Part shown: one piece after another, positions 1 to 11,924 of the stretch
Layout of the letters: every line of letters begins with the position of its first letter
Numbering within the stretch: position 1 is the first letter of the stretch
From: Epiperipatus broadwayi
Taxonomy: Eukaryota; Onychophora; Udeonychophora; Euonychophora; Peripatidae
NCBI GenBank assembly: GCA_028023455.1
Contig: JAQFVV010012513.1
Coordinates: 124,001-188,000 of the forward strand
DNA: 64,000 nt
Direction: 5' to 3'
Notes under the pieces: generated by a model
The model's database searches: none
What the model saw: only the letters and a program-made list of their open reading frames with translations
What the model was told of the DNA's origin: nothing
Translations under genes and position numbers: made by a program

Positions 1-120
1 GGGTAAATTTAGAGTGGGGAATGTAAAAGAAAGTGGCTAACAGGTTTATCTGGGCATAATTGCTGAGATATTCTTGACTTCGTGTAAGGAGAAGCCATAA
101 TACATCACATCACATCACAT
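1..120 (+). mobile_element. 3' end of a LINE (same family as 11231-11635)
   Basis: This stretch aligns by eye with about 11515-11635: both have a GGGTGGGGAATG-like start, a 'GGCTAACA-GTTT' block, 'CTTGACTTCG / CCTGACTTCG' and then 'AAGGAGAAG'. It finishes in a short CATCA-type repeat tail, as non-LTR retrotransposons often do. Only the 3' UTR and tail are inside the window; any coding part lies before base 1. The family is inferred from the 11231 copy, which still has the end of a reverse-transcriptase ORF. Confidence 0.6.
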
Positions 121-1645
121 TACTGTTTTAATATCTTGTATAAGCATAGGAAATGTTTTTTTTTAACAATATACCTTTGAAAAAGTAGTAATAAAAAATT
201 ATAAATTTGAATTCATAATTTTATTTTACATGGAGCTCTATTATGAATTTGCCATTTTTAATGTACATAATCAGTTGCATAGTTGTTTTATCTTTTTCTG
301 AATATATTTTTTTGCTATACTGGCTTTGTTAAAACTGCATTATTATATTCTTTGTTAACATCTAAATATATATATGTTATAAATGAAGTTGTATTTTAGT
401 GATATGTGTGTTCATATTTTATGTATTTCTTTCATTAATATTTGTGATTCAAAATATGCCAAAATGTTTGAATGTCTGTGTAACTAAAAAGATTTTACTT
501 TTTCTTTACATTATTGAATCCTTTGAATGCATTTTGGTGAAGTTCACAGAATCATAGCTCTCACAGATAAATAATATTTGCAGCTCCATTTATACAGTCA
601 GGTGATAATATATATATATACATTTTATTCAAATTAGTCATTCAAATATTCCATTTAATATTTTGGAACCATGAATAGAGCCTTGGTTCTTTTGGAGTTT
701 TTTTTCTGTTTTTTTTGTGGTTTTTTTTTTTTTTTTTTCTTTCTCTCCTTTTCCCCCCTGTAATCCTTTAATCCCCCTCTATTGACCCCTTTTTAAACCC
801 CCCCCCTTTTCTCCCCCTTTTTTTTTTCCCTCCTTTTTTCCTCCTTTAATCTTAACAAACACACCCATCACCAATTCTTATTATTCTTATAACTTGTTTT
901 GTGTAGGGGGGAAAAAGGGGCTGCGGAGGGTGGGACCAAACAAGGGAGACCCCCAAACCAAGGCTATCCTGATGAGCCACAAACCAGAAAGTAGTCTGAC
1001 AATATTGGAAGAGTATGCACTGGAAGGGGATTTTATGCACAAGCCTTCTGTCATCCATTGATTGCTCTAGCTTGCTGTGTGTGGCAATATGTATAGTGAA
1101 TTTTTCCTGTTTTAATATATGAATTCTTCTAACCTCTCTATTTGATTCTTCGTTTTATGATTAAGCTTCTATTTTAAAATGACTATTAATACAAAAATGA
1201 TTATATTATACGCTTAGAATCTGGCCAATAGCTGTTTAAACACATGCCATCTATCAAATAAATTACTAAACTATAATGCCAGAATGGTTATAATTTAAGC
1301 ATAGGCATTTATCATTATTCTATTAATACGACAATTTTAGTCTACAGATTTAGTCTACAGATGCGCATCTTTTTTGAATAGTTTGGCTACCTAATTTATC
1401 CCCTGCAAAAATCTATATTTTTTGTCAATGTATTTATCTTCTAAGATACAAAAGGTTTTATAAAACTATATCAGACAGGCAAATACTGTTATGAAAAGTT
1501 GTTACAAATCTCCATAGATAGTCTAACAGTTATATGCGTCTGAGCATGTATATATGTGTTGTGCCATAAATTTATATACTTACTATTAAAAGATTTTAAT
1601 TACAATTCATTATTCATATATATTTAATGTTTTTTTTTTTCTCAG
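121..1645 (+). other. Upstream intron of the aminopeptidase gene
   Basis: AT-rich DNA without a credible coding frame. It ends in a long T tract and CTCAG, a good splice acceptor for the exon that follows. It holds a polypyrimidine block (about 697-855) and, at about 965-1118, the right half of the inverted-repeat element seen complete at 59071-59520 (shared 'TTGCTGTGTGTGGCAATA' and 'CCTGTTTTAA' blocks). Apart from these I see nothing. Confidence 0.55.
697..855 (+). repeat. Polypyrimidine (C/T) tract
   Basis: A run of almost pure pyrimidines on the plus strand with T blocks of up to about 20 and several C blocks of 6-9. The composition is unlike the surroundings. It may be natural low-complexity DNA able to form a triplex, or a poorly base-called homopolymer region. 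Confidence 0.7.
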
Positions 1646-1793
1646 AGCGGAAGAGCTCAGCTATGATGTGGCCTTAAGTATATCTGCGTATTTAAAGAAT
1701 GATGATGATTACACACCTTGGTACACCTTTGATACCTGTTTTGCTTACCTAGATACAATGATGTCCAACAGTGATTATTACGGTCTTCTTCAG
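1646..1793 (+). CDS. Internal exon of an M1-family aminopeptidase (ERAP1-C-like region)
   Basis: A 148-bp exon bounded by a T-rich tract plus CTCAG acceptor and a CAG|GTAGGA donor. The first base completes a codon from the previous exon; the next 49 codons are open and end in phase 0. The peptide contains YDVALSISAYLKNDDDYTPW, then Y-T-F-D, A-Y-L-D-T-M-M and Y-G-L-L-Q. In M1 zinc aminopeptidases (aminopeptidase N, glutamyl aminopeptidase, ERAP) the C-terminal helical domain has the same pattern: a 'YL..E.DY.PW' helix, a 'L.YLD.ML' helix and 'YGLFQ'. These enzymes remove N-terminal residues from peptides. The catalytic HEXXH region would lie in upstream exons outside the window. The other two frames have stops. 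The exact family member cannot be told from one exon. Confidence 0.87.
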
Positions 1794-3240
1794 GTAGGAT
1801 GATATTTTTTCTATTCTTTTGAAAAGAAACACTGAAATTTAATGCAGTTTTATTATTAAAAATGATTGTCAGCTGCTAATCAAAATAATTTTAATATGCT
1901 TAGAAAGAGGGTGGTAAGTACGTGTGTCGAGTGTTATTGTATCTCTCCGGGAACACAAAAAACACACTTTATTTTCAAAACTAAATGTTAAGATTTGTAT
2001 AAGAAAAATCAATATTTTATTAAAAATTAATAACAATTGAAAAAATATGTCAACATTCAAATATATTGTATTTTGGTAGATTTTTGTATCAATCTGTCTT
2101 ATATTTTGCATTTAGTATTAATTAGAATTTACATATATGTGTGTGTGCGTGAAATATCACTTTATTAATGAATCAAACTGTTACTTAATTTGTTTGGTAT
2201 ATTTTTGTGCAGCGGTTATGTCCTTATGCACCCATGGTAATGAAACTTTTAGCTTTTTAAATTTTGGCTACTTTATTAATTTTTGTCTTTTTTTTTATAT
2301 GTCAAAGCGTTGACCAGGAAGTGAACCCGGCCCGCTGCTTGGAGGGCAGCTATGCTAACCGATAGGCCACCAACGCTTGACTATTAATTTTGTCTTTAAT
2401 GCAATTTATTCCCATATAATGTATCTATGTTTATGTTAATAAAAAAACTTTATCAAATTCACTCCAAGTAAAAGTTAAAAAGTTTTTTTTTCTGGTCATA
2501 GACGGAGATAGTTATTCACCACTGATTGATATATAATAACGTGGCTAACTTTATCTAAAGTGTAATGTAAAAAATAAAAACAAAAATTATTTCAGGGTCA
2601 ATTTTTAGTAAGAACTCTACCAGGTACTGCTATTAATTGGAAAAGAAAATAGTTGTATGTGTTGGTGATATAGACAGTAAACTGTTATTAAAAGAATATG
2701 ATTTTATATTTGAATAGGAAGCACTTAATGGTGAACATAAGATTTTTAGAGTTAGGAAAGATATTTCTTTAATATTTTATGTTTTATTAATTTCTTTTTG
2801 AGTTAAGGAATATTAATCTTGTTACAGTGAATTATGTAGATGCGACAATTTCAATATTTAAAGCAAATTGACATAAAACAATCACAATTTTGGGGAGCAT
2901 TAAATACCTACAAATAGTTTCAAAGTTTTAATGAGTACACCACTACAAAGGAGCCTTAAAGATTTAACACTTTAAATACATAACAGTTAACATTCTGAGC
3001 ATATTGGTTCTACTTGATTGACCAATCTGAGCCTATTTCTATTACTTTCATTATCCAGGAATCAATTCAGAATCTACTACCTATTAATTTCATAATGCAC
3101 TAAATTACACAAGTGGATATAAGAGATAATAAATATATAAATTCTCACTATCTGGTATTAAACAATTTGTTATAAAAATATATATTTTTTATTCTTACTC
3201 AGAAGTGAATGTTCAAGACAGTTTTGATGTATTATGGTTT
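1794..3240 (+). other. Intron, AT-rich, one SINE
   Basis: This follows the aminopeptidase exon. It holds the tRNA-Gly-like SINE at 2274-2397 and, after a TTATTTCAG acceptor-like site, a short open frame at 2596-2652 (see findings). No other supported feature. Confidence 0.5.
2274..2397 (-). mobile_element. tRNA-Gly-derived SINE with target-site duplication
   Basis: Read on the minus strand, the insert (2291-2381) has the layout of a tRNA-Gly(UCC): it starts GCGTTGGTGG, has GGTTAGCATAGCTGCC before the anticodon loop and a B box GGTTCACTTCC, and ends in CAACGC. The sequence GTCAA in front and TTGAC behind extend the acceptor stem, followed by ATAT and a run of A. TATTAATTTTTGTCTTT (2274-2290) and the same sequence one T shorter (2382-2397) flank it as a target-site duplication, so this is a retroposed copy and not a tRNA gene. 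Other copies: 24242, 25700, 35284 and 61803. Confidence 0.85.
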
Positions 3241-3687
3241 ATTAATAGATTTTTTCTTACTTATGGATCTGAGACTTGGACACTTAATAGAAGAGCAATA
3301 CAGAGACTTCAGACCACTCAAAGAAGTATGGAGAGATGCATGTTAGGAGTAACAAGAAGAGGTTGAAAATGCAATACATGGATAAGAGAACAAACAGGTG
3401 TTATTGACCTCATTGAAAAAATTAAAAGACTGAAGTGAAGTTGGGCTGGACATATTGCTAGAAATGATGATAATAGATGGACAATTGAAATCTTAAACTG
3501 GATTCCAATAGATTATAAAAGATCCAGAAAGAGACCACATATGAGATGTGTTGATGAAATAAGAAAGTGTGCAGGGATGATGTGGAGAAGAGAAGCTAAA
3601 TATCGGAGAAGATGGTTTGAACTTGGAGAGACTTTCATCCTGCAGTGGCTTGATAATGATTGATGATGGTGATGATTAATATATTTT
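3241..3687 (+). mobile_element. 5'-truncated RTE-clade LINE (3' end of RT)
   Basis: Bases 3254-3674 match about 55432-55850 of the near-complete RTE element: the 'LTYGSETW' region, the 'SWAGHI' region and the 'HMRCVDEIRKCAGMMWRR' segment can be read with stops (for example after AAGAAGAGG and at TGAAGTGAAG). The copy ends in a TGATGG/TGATG tail. ATTAATAGATTTT (3241-3253) and ATTAATATATTTT (3675-3687) flank it, a 13-bp target-site duplication with one mismatch. It is dead: only the C-terminal part of the reverse transcriptase remains. Confidence 0.85.
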
Positions 3688-4335
3688 CACATACAAAATG
3701 TTTGTTCTCAAATAAAAGATCCCTTATTTTTTTTAATGTTAAATAATAAGATTGTTAATCCATCAATTTTTGATGATTCATTTCATAATGTCCATTCCGT
3801 ACATTGATGATATTTATCTATAATTAGAATGTGTGTATTCAGATTAACAATAAACACAGATATACTGACAGTAGTAGTCACAAACAAGATGAAACATTTA
3901 ACATTTTAAACCTCTAATGTTAAAAAAAAAAAAACAGTCAAAAATGATAATACATATATAAAAGACAAATATAGCCACTTAAAATGTATGTAGGGGTGGG
4001 TACCCTAACAAAAACAGAATTTGATATATTTTTTCTACTTTTTGAAGCAGTCCTGAAACTCTTGCAAAAGACACATTTTATTGCCTCTGCCATTTATTTC
4101 ATCACCTCTTCCAAGTCTGCAAAGCATTATATTTTGAGGCATTTTATCACTTACAGGAATAAAAAGAAATTGCATGGAGCAAGATTGGATGAATATGGAT
4201 AATGAGTAATCTGGGAATATTGATTTTGATTAAAAATTGTTTCACATTCAAGGCTTTATGTGTTTGTGCTCCCTCCCTACTTTATTGCAAATTGGATATT
4301 TTGATTTTACCACATCACGCAAATGTTTTACAGCT
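3688..4335. other. No gene seen
   Basis: AT-rich sequence with an A run at about 3921. Short open frames occur at 3984-4446 in several phases, but they show no recognisable protein and partly overlap the palindrome that follows. Confidence 0.5.
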
Positions 4336-4553
4336 TATAATATTAATATCATCTATGTTCTTTATTACTTTTTGCAATGCATTTTACATCCACTATGGAT
4401 AGTTTCGATTACCCCAGCAATCTTCTTCAGAACTTTTAAAATATAAGTAGAAGTTCTGAAAAAGATTGTGAGAGCAATTGAAACTGTCATTTGTTGGTTG
4501 TAAAAAAGCATTGTAAAACATAATAAAGAACATAGAAGATATTAATATTATAT
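4336..4553. repeat. Foldback element with diverged arms
   Basis: Left arm (about 4336-4438) and right arm (about 4445-4553) are inverted copies: 'ATATTAATATCATCTATGTT' on the left corresponds to 'AATATTAATATCTTCTATGTT' read on the minus strand of the right. The arms are about 100 bp with many mismatches, so it is old. Each arm carries the motif CTGAA-GAA-GATTG...CAATCGAAAC that recurs at 5038, 17763, 18741, 30767 and 31926. Confidence 0.7.
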
Positions 4554-7500
4554 GGATTAGGGCAGTAATAAAAAAGATGTTTTAGAACTTATAGGTAAAC
4601 TGTCAGAAGATTACAAATAAATTTTGGGTAAACAATGCTGTTTGCATAAAAATAAATCAGTAGTAACTTGACATTCAATTTCACTTGCTGCAATTTTGGG
4701 TGGGCGTGATGAATTTGACTCTTCTATGAAACCACTTGTAGATTTGCATTTTTCCAGGAGCAGCTTTCTTGTAAGCTATTTTGAGCATGACAAGTCATAG
4801 AAAATAGAAATTTTATGTTGTTCTAATGGTTAGTTGCAGAAGCATGTACTACAACAGGCCTGCCTACCAGAAAATGATTCTGTTTTTTTGGGGTCCAAAC
4901 ATTTAATTTATTTCTTTTAACTTTGATTCCCAGGCTGAACTTAAATCTTCCCAGTAAAAATGGTCATTTCATATCTTTAGAGTTTATTTTTAAGATTGTT
5001 TTACAATAATGACGTCACAACATTTCTTTATTATTAACAGTTTCAATCATCTAGCAGTATTCTTCAAATCTAAAAAATAATTGTATTTTCTATTACCACT
5101 CAAAACTGTTTTAAATTAAATAAAGCCTTGAAAAAGTGAATTATGAGTGATTTTTTGCAGACTTAACAGAAACAATGCAATTCTAGTTACAGTAGTTTTG
5201 AATATTTTGGAATAAGAAAAAAAATATCCAAACTCACAATTGCATTTTCCGCCCAAACCAGCAAAGATTTGCTTTTACATCTGTATATTATTTTCATCAT
5301 ACTCTAGCGTCGACTAGTGTAAGTCTGGGTAATCATAAACACAGAATTAGTAAATAGAGGTCATGTGATAATATTGGTTCAAACAAAAACATCACATTGT
5401 TTATTAATTTATTATTTTTAATAATCCCATTACATCAATTTTCTAAAATAAAATCGAAATAATATTTAAAATAAATATTATTGGAATGAAATTAATGTTT
5501 TATAGATATCAATCACAAATTTATATTTTTAATAGATTTTAAACATATATTTTTTAAGCGTATTGATATCATCAATATGTACTTAGCATTTATGTTCACT
5601 CCTTCAGAAAATAATAACCATTACGACGACAATAATAATCCTAATATAAATGTGCGTTAACTACGTTTAACTTCTCTTGCTGTTTCTTTACTTTGTATAA
5701 AACATCAACCCTTTGGCAGAACTGTAATCATAAAAGCAATTCTTCTACGTCTAATAGTTTGAAAGTCTAAACGAGAAAGTTGAGAGGAAAAAGTTCGCAC
5801 CACCACCAATGACCTGCCCCCCCCCCCCATCCTCACTTTCTTCATAAATGATTCATTGTTAGGCTTTTAATGTTTTATCAAAAGTGGCCGTCATTTCAAA
5901 CTCTTGACCCTTGGTTTCAAAAGAAGAAGCTTAAGGCTAGCACTTGGGTTAGACGTTTGATTAATGAAGTGCGTTGGAATTAATCCTAAACTAAAATAAA
6001 ATGCAAATGAAGTAATAAAAGATGTAATTTGTAGGGTAAATCAAGTATCGTATTTATTATTTTCTTCTGTCTGTGTGATTGACTGCTTGTTCATCTGTTT
6101 ATATTTCTGTCAGTTTATTTTCGTGTCCCTCTCTGCCAGCCTTTTCTTTCTTACAATAACCAGTATCAATTGTATAAAGCATATTTACATTTTTTTGTTC
6201 ATTCATTTCAAATAAAAATTATGACATTGTTAAAAAAAAAAAAAAATGCCAAAACACAAATATTTTGTCTCTCTCTATATATATATATCATTCGCCCGGT
6301 TGCAGCTGGCGCGCTTATTGTCGTGAGATCTGAGTCTTTATTTGGTAATAACAACATAACTTGAGCTCATGTCGTACCAATAGAAGTCAGTTAATAGATA
6401 GGGATTTTTAACACAATCCCGAATGGGATTGATTAATTATTCAAGCTTAAAATTAATAGCTTTAGAATAGATAAATAGTCTCTTATCATCTGAAAATATA
6501 TACCTCACCCTCCCAATCAATATTTGATGATCATCAAGAAAATACGCTGGAAGCAAGAGATTATGTTCTTTGTTTTCTTTTTTAGAAATCTTTGATATAT
6601 GTAATGCACATGTGTCTGCATCTTCATGCTAACAATGTCTCAAGTTTACCATGAAATATTTTTTTAAACGTATACTATTTTTTATTCTTTCCATATGCTC
6701 TATCCAATAATGATATTCATTTAAAATTCATCCTTATTTAGAATGATATTTAGAACTGACAAAAAGCTCTAATTTATCTTTTGATTGTGTCATGTTTTTT
6801 TTTATTTATAAAAAAATATGTTAGATGGCATACGTAAATATCCTTTTTTTTGATACTTTTGGTTTACATTGGTAGAGATTTGTGTACTATTTTTATATAA
6901 TGAATATGAATGCATAATTTAGTTAATAAGTATATTTGTCATTGCAGTTAAATACCCTGTAAATTTAATTGTAAAATATTTCAGAAGCACGTTGTAGTGC
7001 ATGCCAGACCTAAATAGTCACTAAAATTTGTAATCTTCATGTTTATAACTATCCAATATTTTTTTTTTTTTACATTGCTGGCTTGACTATTTTCTTAGTG
7101 ATTCTCTAAAATGGTATCTCATTGGACTTTAAACTGCCATTTAAAGTCAAATAAGGTAATTGTTTTTTTTTTAATTTTATTTAGCTCATGTAAAAAAAAA
7201 AACTTCACTATCAAATCAGCACTGGATGTTGATATTTGTTTTGTGAAGACATTTCCAAATCCATATCAAAATATGAACCAAAGTTGAAACTAGTATGCAT
7301 CCCTACTTAATTCTAGTATTCCAATTCATTTGAATGTCTTTGCAACCATATGTTAAATTAAATAAAATGACTTAACTTGTCAAATGAGACCATGGTTTCT
7401 TTTTAAAATATATGATAGTCCCACCATGCTTTAGATTTAAATCAGCCACTTACAGCTAATTTTAGTGCTATCTTGCCGATTTTATGTTCATTTGAATACA

Positions 7501-10150
7501 AAAACTGAAACAAAAATATTATCAATAGTTCTTTGGTAGTAGTGCTGCTGTGATAGAAAATCAACCTCACAAACGAATCTCTAAATAAATACTGAATTAA
7601 ACACATTTCCAATCAAAGAAAGCCTTTACACAAAATTGTGCTGTCACTGCTAATTTTACATTTCAAATTATTATCCAAGTATCCTGACATGACTAATCCA
7701 TATCACATATATACTGCTGGAAATTCTACAAAATACACAAACTGTGAGCTGCCAGTCAACCATAGCTATAACTTCGTTGATATCCACCCATAGAATGTAC
7801 AATGACTTTGGGATTTGGTCAAATGGTGGAATAAAAAACAATGAGGAACCACATGTCAGCATCTCAATTCACATTTGGCCAAATTTATGTGGAGGTGATT
7901 ACATAAATTTTGTTTCCATATTGGAGAACATAAAAAAAAAATATCAGTCCACCACAATGATTGTAATGTATTTTATGCATAAAAAATAAACACACCATTA
8001 TAAGTTAAATATGTGTTTGTTTTACTTTTTTATTAAATAAAATTTTAGGTTGCTAATTTGGTGTAAAAAAATCAATTGATTAAGCTTATCCAAAATCAAT
8101 AAAAGCATTTAAAAAAAATAAGGTTTCCATTGTATCTAAATTCCAATTAATATATATGTGCCTTTCTACCCAGAACAGCCAGGGGCATCTGCTCTGAAAT
8201 AAACGATACTAAACGCAAAGTCAGGAAAGCTTACTATATAGTAAGTGACCCAGCAGCAATCAATAGAAGATTGGCCTGCTTTTCTCTGTCTCGAAAATGG
8301 TCCTTGTAGCATCTTCACATGAATTTGCATAAATTTGCATTAATATTATAGTTCTTAACTAAACTCCAGAATCCATGAATATGGGGACTATAAACTGTCC
8401 TGAAAGCACTTGGCGGTAGCTTTTGGATAATATTACTTATGTTTAATAGCTTCATTATCTGTGCACAGAGCATATATGTATATATTATTCAAACGCTAAT
8501 GAAGTAAAGCCTTAACTAAATACCAATTATAATATGTAAAATGAAGACCTACAATTTTCAATATAGAATGATCATATCTCTGCCTGTATATCATCATTGT
8601 AATACTGTAATAGTGCAAAAATAGATTAATGCATTAATAATAGGTTACTAACAAAAAATTTTTTTATAATAAACATAATAATTAATTAAACTTTATTTAC
8701 TCAACTGCTTTTAGGTCGTCATAAATGTTCTAAACATTGGTTATGATTTACTTTTTCATATCTTTTTTGCTATCTTAATCTATTTTTTTAAAATCATTTA
8801 GAAAATTGTTTAACATCAATTTTTTATTAATTATCGTAATTGTTTGACATATTAAATAATTTCATTTTAAATTGAGCAATTCATTTTATTTATTTTTCAC
8901 AATAATTAAAAAATGTCAATTTGCAAATTTTAATAAAAAATATTTTAACAAGATTAAAAAAATACTTTTATTTATATAAATATGCTAATAAATAGAAATT
9001 CACTAATAAATACACAATACATATATAAATATTTTATTATAAATATTGTTATTTATTACACACTCAAAAACCAAAATAATTATTTACTTCAATTACAATT
9101 GAGGTTTTTATTTCAAGTTAATTATAAACTCTCAAATGTGGTTGAAATAAACAAACAATTATTTTACACTTTTTAATGCACAGTAAATAAAATTGTTTAT
9201 TATTAAATATTTGTTATATATATTATTTTTAATTTTTTAATATTTGGATATTTTATTTAATTATTCTTATTTAAAATGAAGAATAAATACAAGATTTAAA
9301 GGAAATTCATGGTGCATTAAAATCAATTTTTTTTTTATTTTATAAAAAAGGCAATTAAAAAAACTTTTGCAAGTAAAATTTCATCCATTTTAAAACAAGC
9401 AAATTTTATGACCAATCAAAATTAAGATTTTTTTAAAATTTCAATTGATTTTTTAATGCAAACTGTTTTAAATAAAAGTGTTTAAACACTATACTGCCCT
9501 CTCGTGCACTTTACTAAAACCTTATTGAATGAATTTCATGTTTGAAATTCAATGGTCAACATTATTAGATTATATAAATGGATCAATCATAAAATATTTG
9601 GCTGTCATCTTAAATTATCATTGATATTTAAAAAAAATTTTTTCCAACTTTCATAAATAAAATCACAAAGTGATCATGTTAGAAATTCACAAGGCAGTTT
9701 CATAAAGATTTATGCTCATTTTTGTATAGTGCTACTCCATTCATAGATGGCGTTAGTTGCAATTTTATTTGATTCTTTGGGAATCTGATTTTTGAACATG
9801 ATCATCCACATGTTTATTTGTAAATCTAAAAAAATTTTTTTATTTACTTCTTATTACTTTTTCTTTTTTGTTTGTATTTGTAATAGATTAGCAAAACATT
9901 TTTAATGTCCCCATTCAAATACCTTTTACTATTTCTTCATATAAATTACTTTCTTTAAGACGCAACTGAGCATGAATTTCAGTTTGATATACCAGAATCA
10001 TAGCTCTCACTGATTGGAAAAATGTGCTGCCCTCTGTATTGAGAAATAACTGTGGTAATTATTTAAATTAGATTTTTAACATATTCCATTTGGTCAAAAG
10101 TGACACACTGTTTTCATTCTATTGTGACTGGTGACAAACAGCACCTTATT
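4554..10150. other. Long AT-rich stretch without a gene
   Basis: I see no supported coding region. A copy of the CTGAAGA...GAAACTGT motif lies at about 5038-5070 (minus). A small GC-richer patch lies at 6293-6375 with no recognisable content. At 7671-7989 frames are open on both strands but look like no known protein. Bases 8165-8310 are of mixed composition and look old. From 8640 to 9700 the sequence is extremely A/T-rich. Confidence 0.5.
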
Positions 10151-10662
10151 AAACAATGAGGATTGCCAATTCCTCAACAAGCTTTGTGATAAATGCCTAG
10201 CCAGAGAAAGAATTTAAAATATCTCTGCCAGGAACCCCTCCCCAAACCTCTGACCATGGTTTTGTGCTTTGGCACTCCTCAGAGAGGTGTCAGGGTAGGT
10301 TCAGACACTAGATCTAAAAATACCAACCCAAAGCCAGCATTTAACTAAAAGTCATCTATTGAGTGGAAAATCTGAAATTTTCAGACATCTACATAGCTGG
10401 ATAACTGGGTTTAAAGACATGTAGATGTCTGAAAATTTCAGATTTTCCACTCAATAGATAAGTTTTACTTAAATGCTGGCTTTGGGTTGGTATTTTTAGA
10501 TCTAGTGTCTGAACCTACCCTGACACCTCTCTGAGGAGTGCCAAAGCATGAAACCATGGTCCAGGGTTTGGGGAAGGGTTCCTGACAGAGATATTTTAAA
10601 TGCTTTCTCTGGCTAAGCATTTATCACAAAGCTTGTTGAGGAATTGGCAATCCTCATTGTTT
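10151..10662. repeat. Large near-perfect foldback (244-bp arms, 24-bp loop)
   Basis: Left arm 10151-10394 begins AAACAATGAGGATTGCCAAT; the right arm 10419-10662 ends with its reverse complement. The arms differ at only a modest number of positions along about 244 bp, and the loop (10395-10418) is short. Nothing in the arms codes for a protein. The high arm similarity means a young element, or arms kept alike by gene conversion. It could be a foldback-type non-autonomous transposon. A clean target-site duplication is not obvious because the palindrome seems to run on into TTAT on both sides. Confidence 0.92.
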
Positions 10663-11230
10663 ATAACTTACAAGCTTAAGAGAATAGGGTCATGTGATCT
10701 ATGATTCTTACTTTGAACACCCCATTAACTTTTTTTTGCTGTCATTTTATTCCATGCAAACTAGATTGACATTCTTTGGATTGAAGGCACGATAGAATTA
10801 TTGTTTGTGTTCCCCAAATATAGATTTATATTTGGGATTTTTAAACACTTATATAGGTATTTGTGTTGGTCCATCTTGTGGTGATGTTTGCTCTTGATTC
10901 CCCATAGTATACAACTGTACAGGTAGTAACTGTTGCATTAGATTTTATATATGGGCTACATTCTCAACAGGTCCTACAATAGCAATCTGTCTTTGGCATT
11001 GAGAGGGGGTTGACATTAAATGTAAGAGCCATATTCAGCCATGATTAAAAAAATAATTTATACAAATAAAATAAAACCTTCTCAGTTGTGGATGATAAAA
11101 TTCTTAGTGGATTGTTGTTTTTACTTTTTATTGCATTTGTATAAATAATAATGTTTTTATTTTATTTTTTTTATTTTATTTTCTGTTTTTTAATTTCATA
11201 TAAGAATTAAGAAAGTTTAATACAATTATT
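10663..11230. other. No gene seen
   Basis: Mixed sequence, somewhat less AT-rich at 10860-11040. It may include more of the LINE whose end is at 11231-11635, but I cannot read a reverse-transcriptase frame here. Confidence 0.4.
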
Positions 11231-11635
11231 ATGATTAAATATCACCAGATGGCAGTATCAGAAAGAGTATTGAAGACAGAAAATATTAGGCATCTGTTAA
11301 TCGAATGTAAATACTTGCAAGTAGAAAGGGCACACATAATGAAGTTGTGTGAAAATAAATATAAACAAACAAATTATATAGAAGATAGGTTTTTGGTTTT
11401 TATGCTGGGTTTGGGGAAAAAATAAGGGGTTTTAAATATAAAAGCCATGGAATTGACAAAGATTATGTTGTGGAAATGGAATGGAGTAGTATAGAGAAGA
11501 ATATGGGCAAAACGTAGGGTGGGGAATGGAAAGGGAAGGTAACATGGCTAACATGTTTCTGTGGGCATGGTAGCTGAGAGAATCCTGACTTCGATAAAGG
11601 AGAAGTCACAGTGTATTTCATATCATCTCATCATC
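11231..11635 (+). pseudogene. C-terminal end and 3' UTR of a non-LTR retrotransposon
   Basis: An open frame 11231-11425 ends with 'ENIRHLLIECKYLQVERAHI', the H-x-L-x-x-C-x-x-L-x-x-E-R pattern found near the C terminus of reverse transcriptases of jockey/CR1/I-like LINEs. After the stop comes a 3' UTR that matches bases 1-120 of the window, then a TCATATCATCTCATCATC tail. Upstream coding sequence is missing or too decayed to read. This is a different family from the RTE element because the C terminus and tail differ. Confidence 0.6.
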
Positions 11636-11799
11636 CCATAAAAGTTTCAACAATATCAGAAATTGGAAATGGGTGAAATTTAAAATAAAATATTTCATAG
11701 ATAGACGGTCAAAAACCAGATTAAGTTAAATGAAACCACATAAAAAGATCCTATCATATTATCTTGTATGATCTTTATTATATGAATATTTTTTTGTGG

Positions 11800-11924
11800 G
11801 AAAACGTATATTTAAGTATAGATATATCAACTGAGTAAAACGCAATTGATCATATATTTGAAAACGTATATTTAAGTATAGATATATCAACTGAGTAAAA
11901 TGCAATTGATCATATATTTGAAAA
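11800..11924. repeat. 60-bp direct tandem duplication
   Basis: The unit starting GAAAACGTATATTTAAGTAT is present twice in a row (11800-11859, 11860-11919), with one C/T difference near the end (AAAACGC versus AAAATGC). The second copy is followed by the start of a third (GAAAA). The near-identity says it is recent. Confidence 0.9.

Noticed and set aside
2291-2381. A functional tRNA-Gly gene
   Set aside because: Arm mismatches, an A-rich tail and a target-site duplication show that it is a retroposed SINE copy.
4394-4487. The palindrome motif as a bacterial-type terminator
   Set aside because: Eukaryotic context and part of a dispersed repeat family; no transcription unit ends there that I can see.
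7671-7989. Overlapping open frames on both strands
   Set aside because: No recognisable motif, no codon bias towards one strand, and no repeat match seen. Chance is likely.
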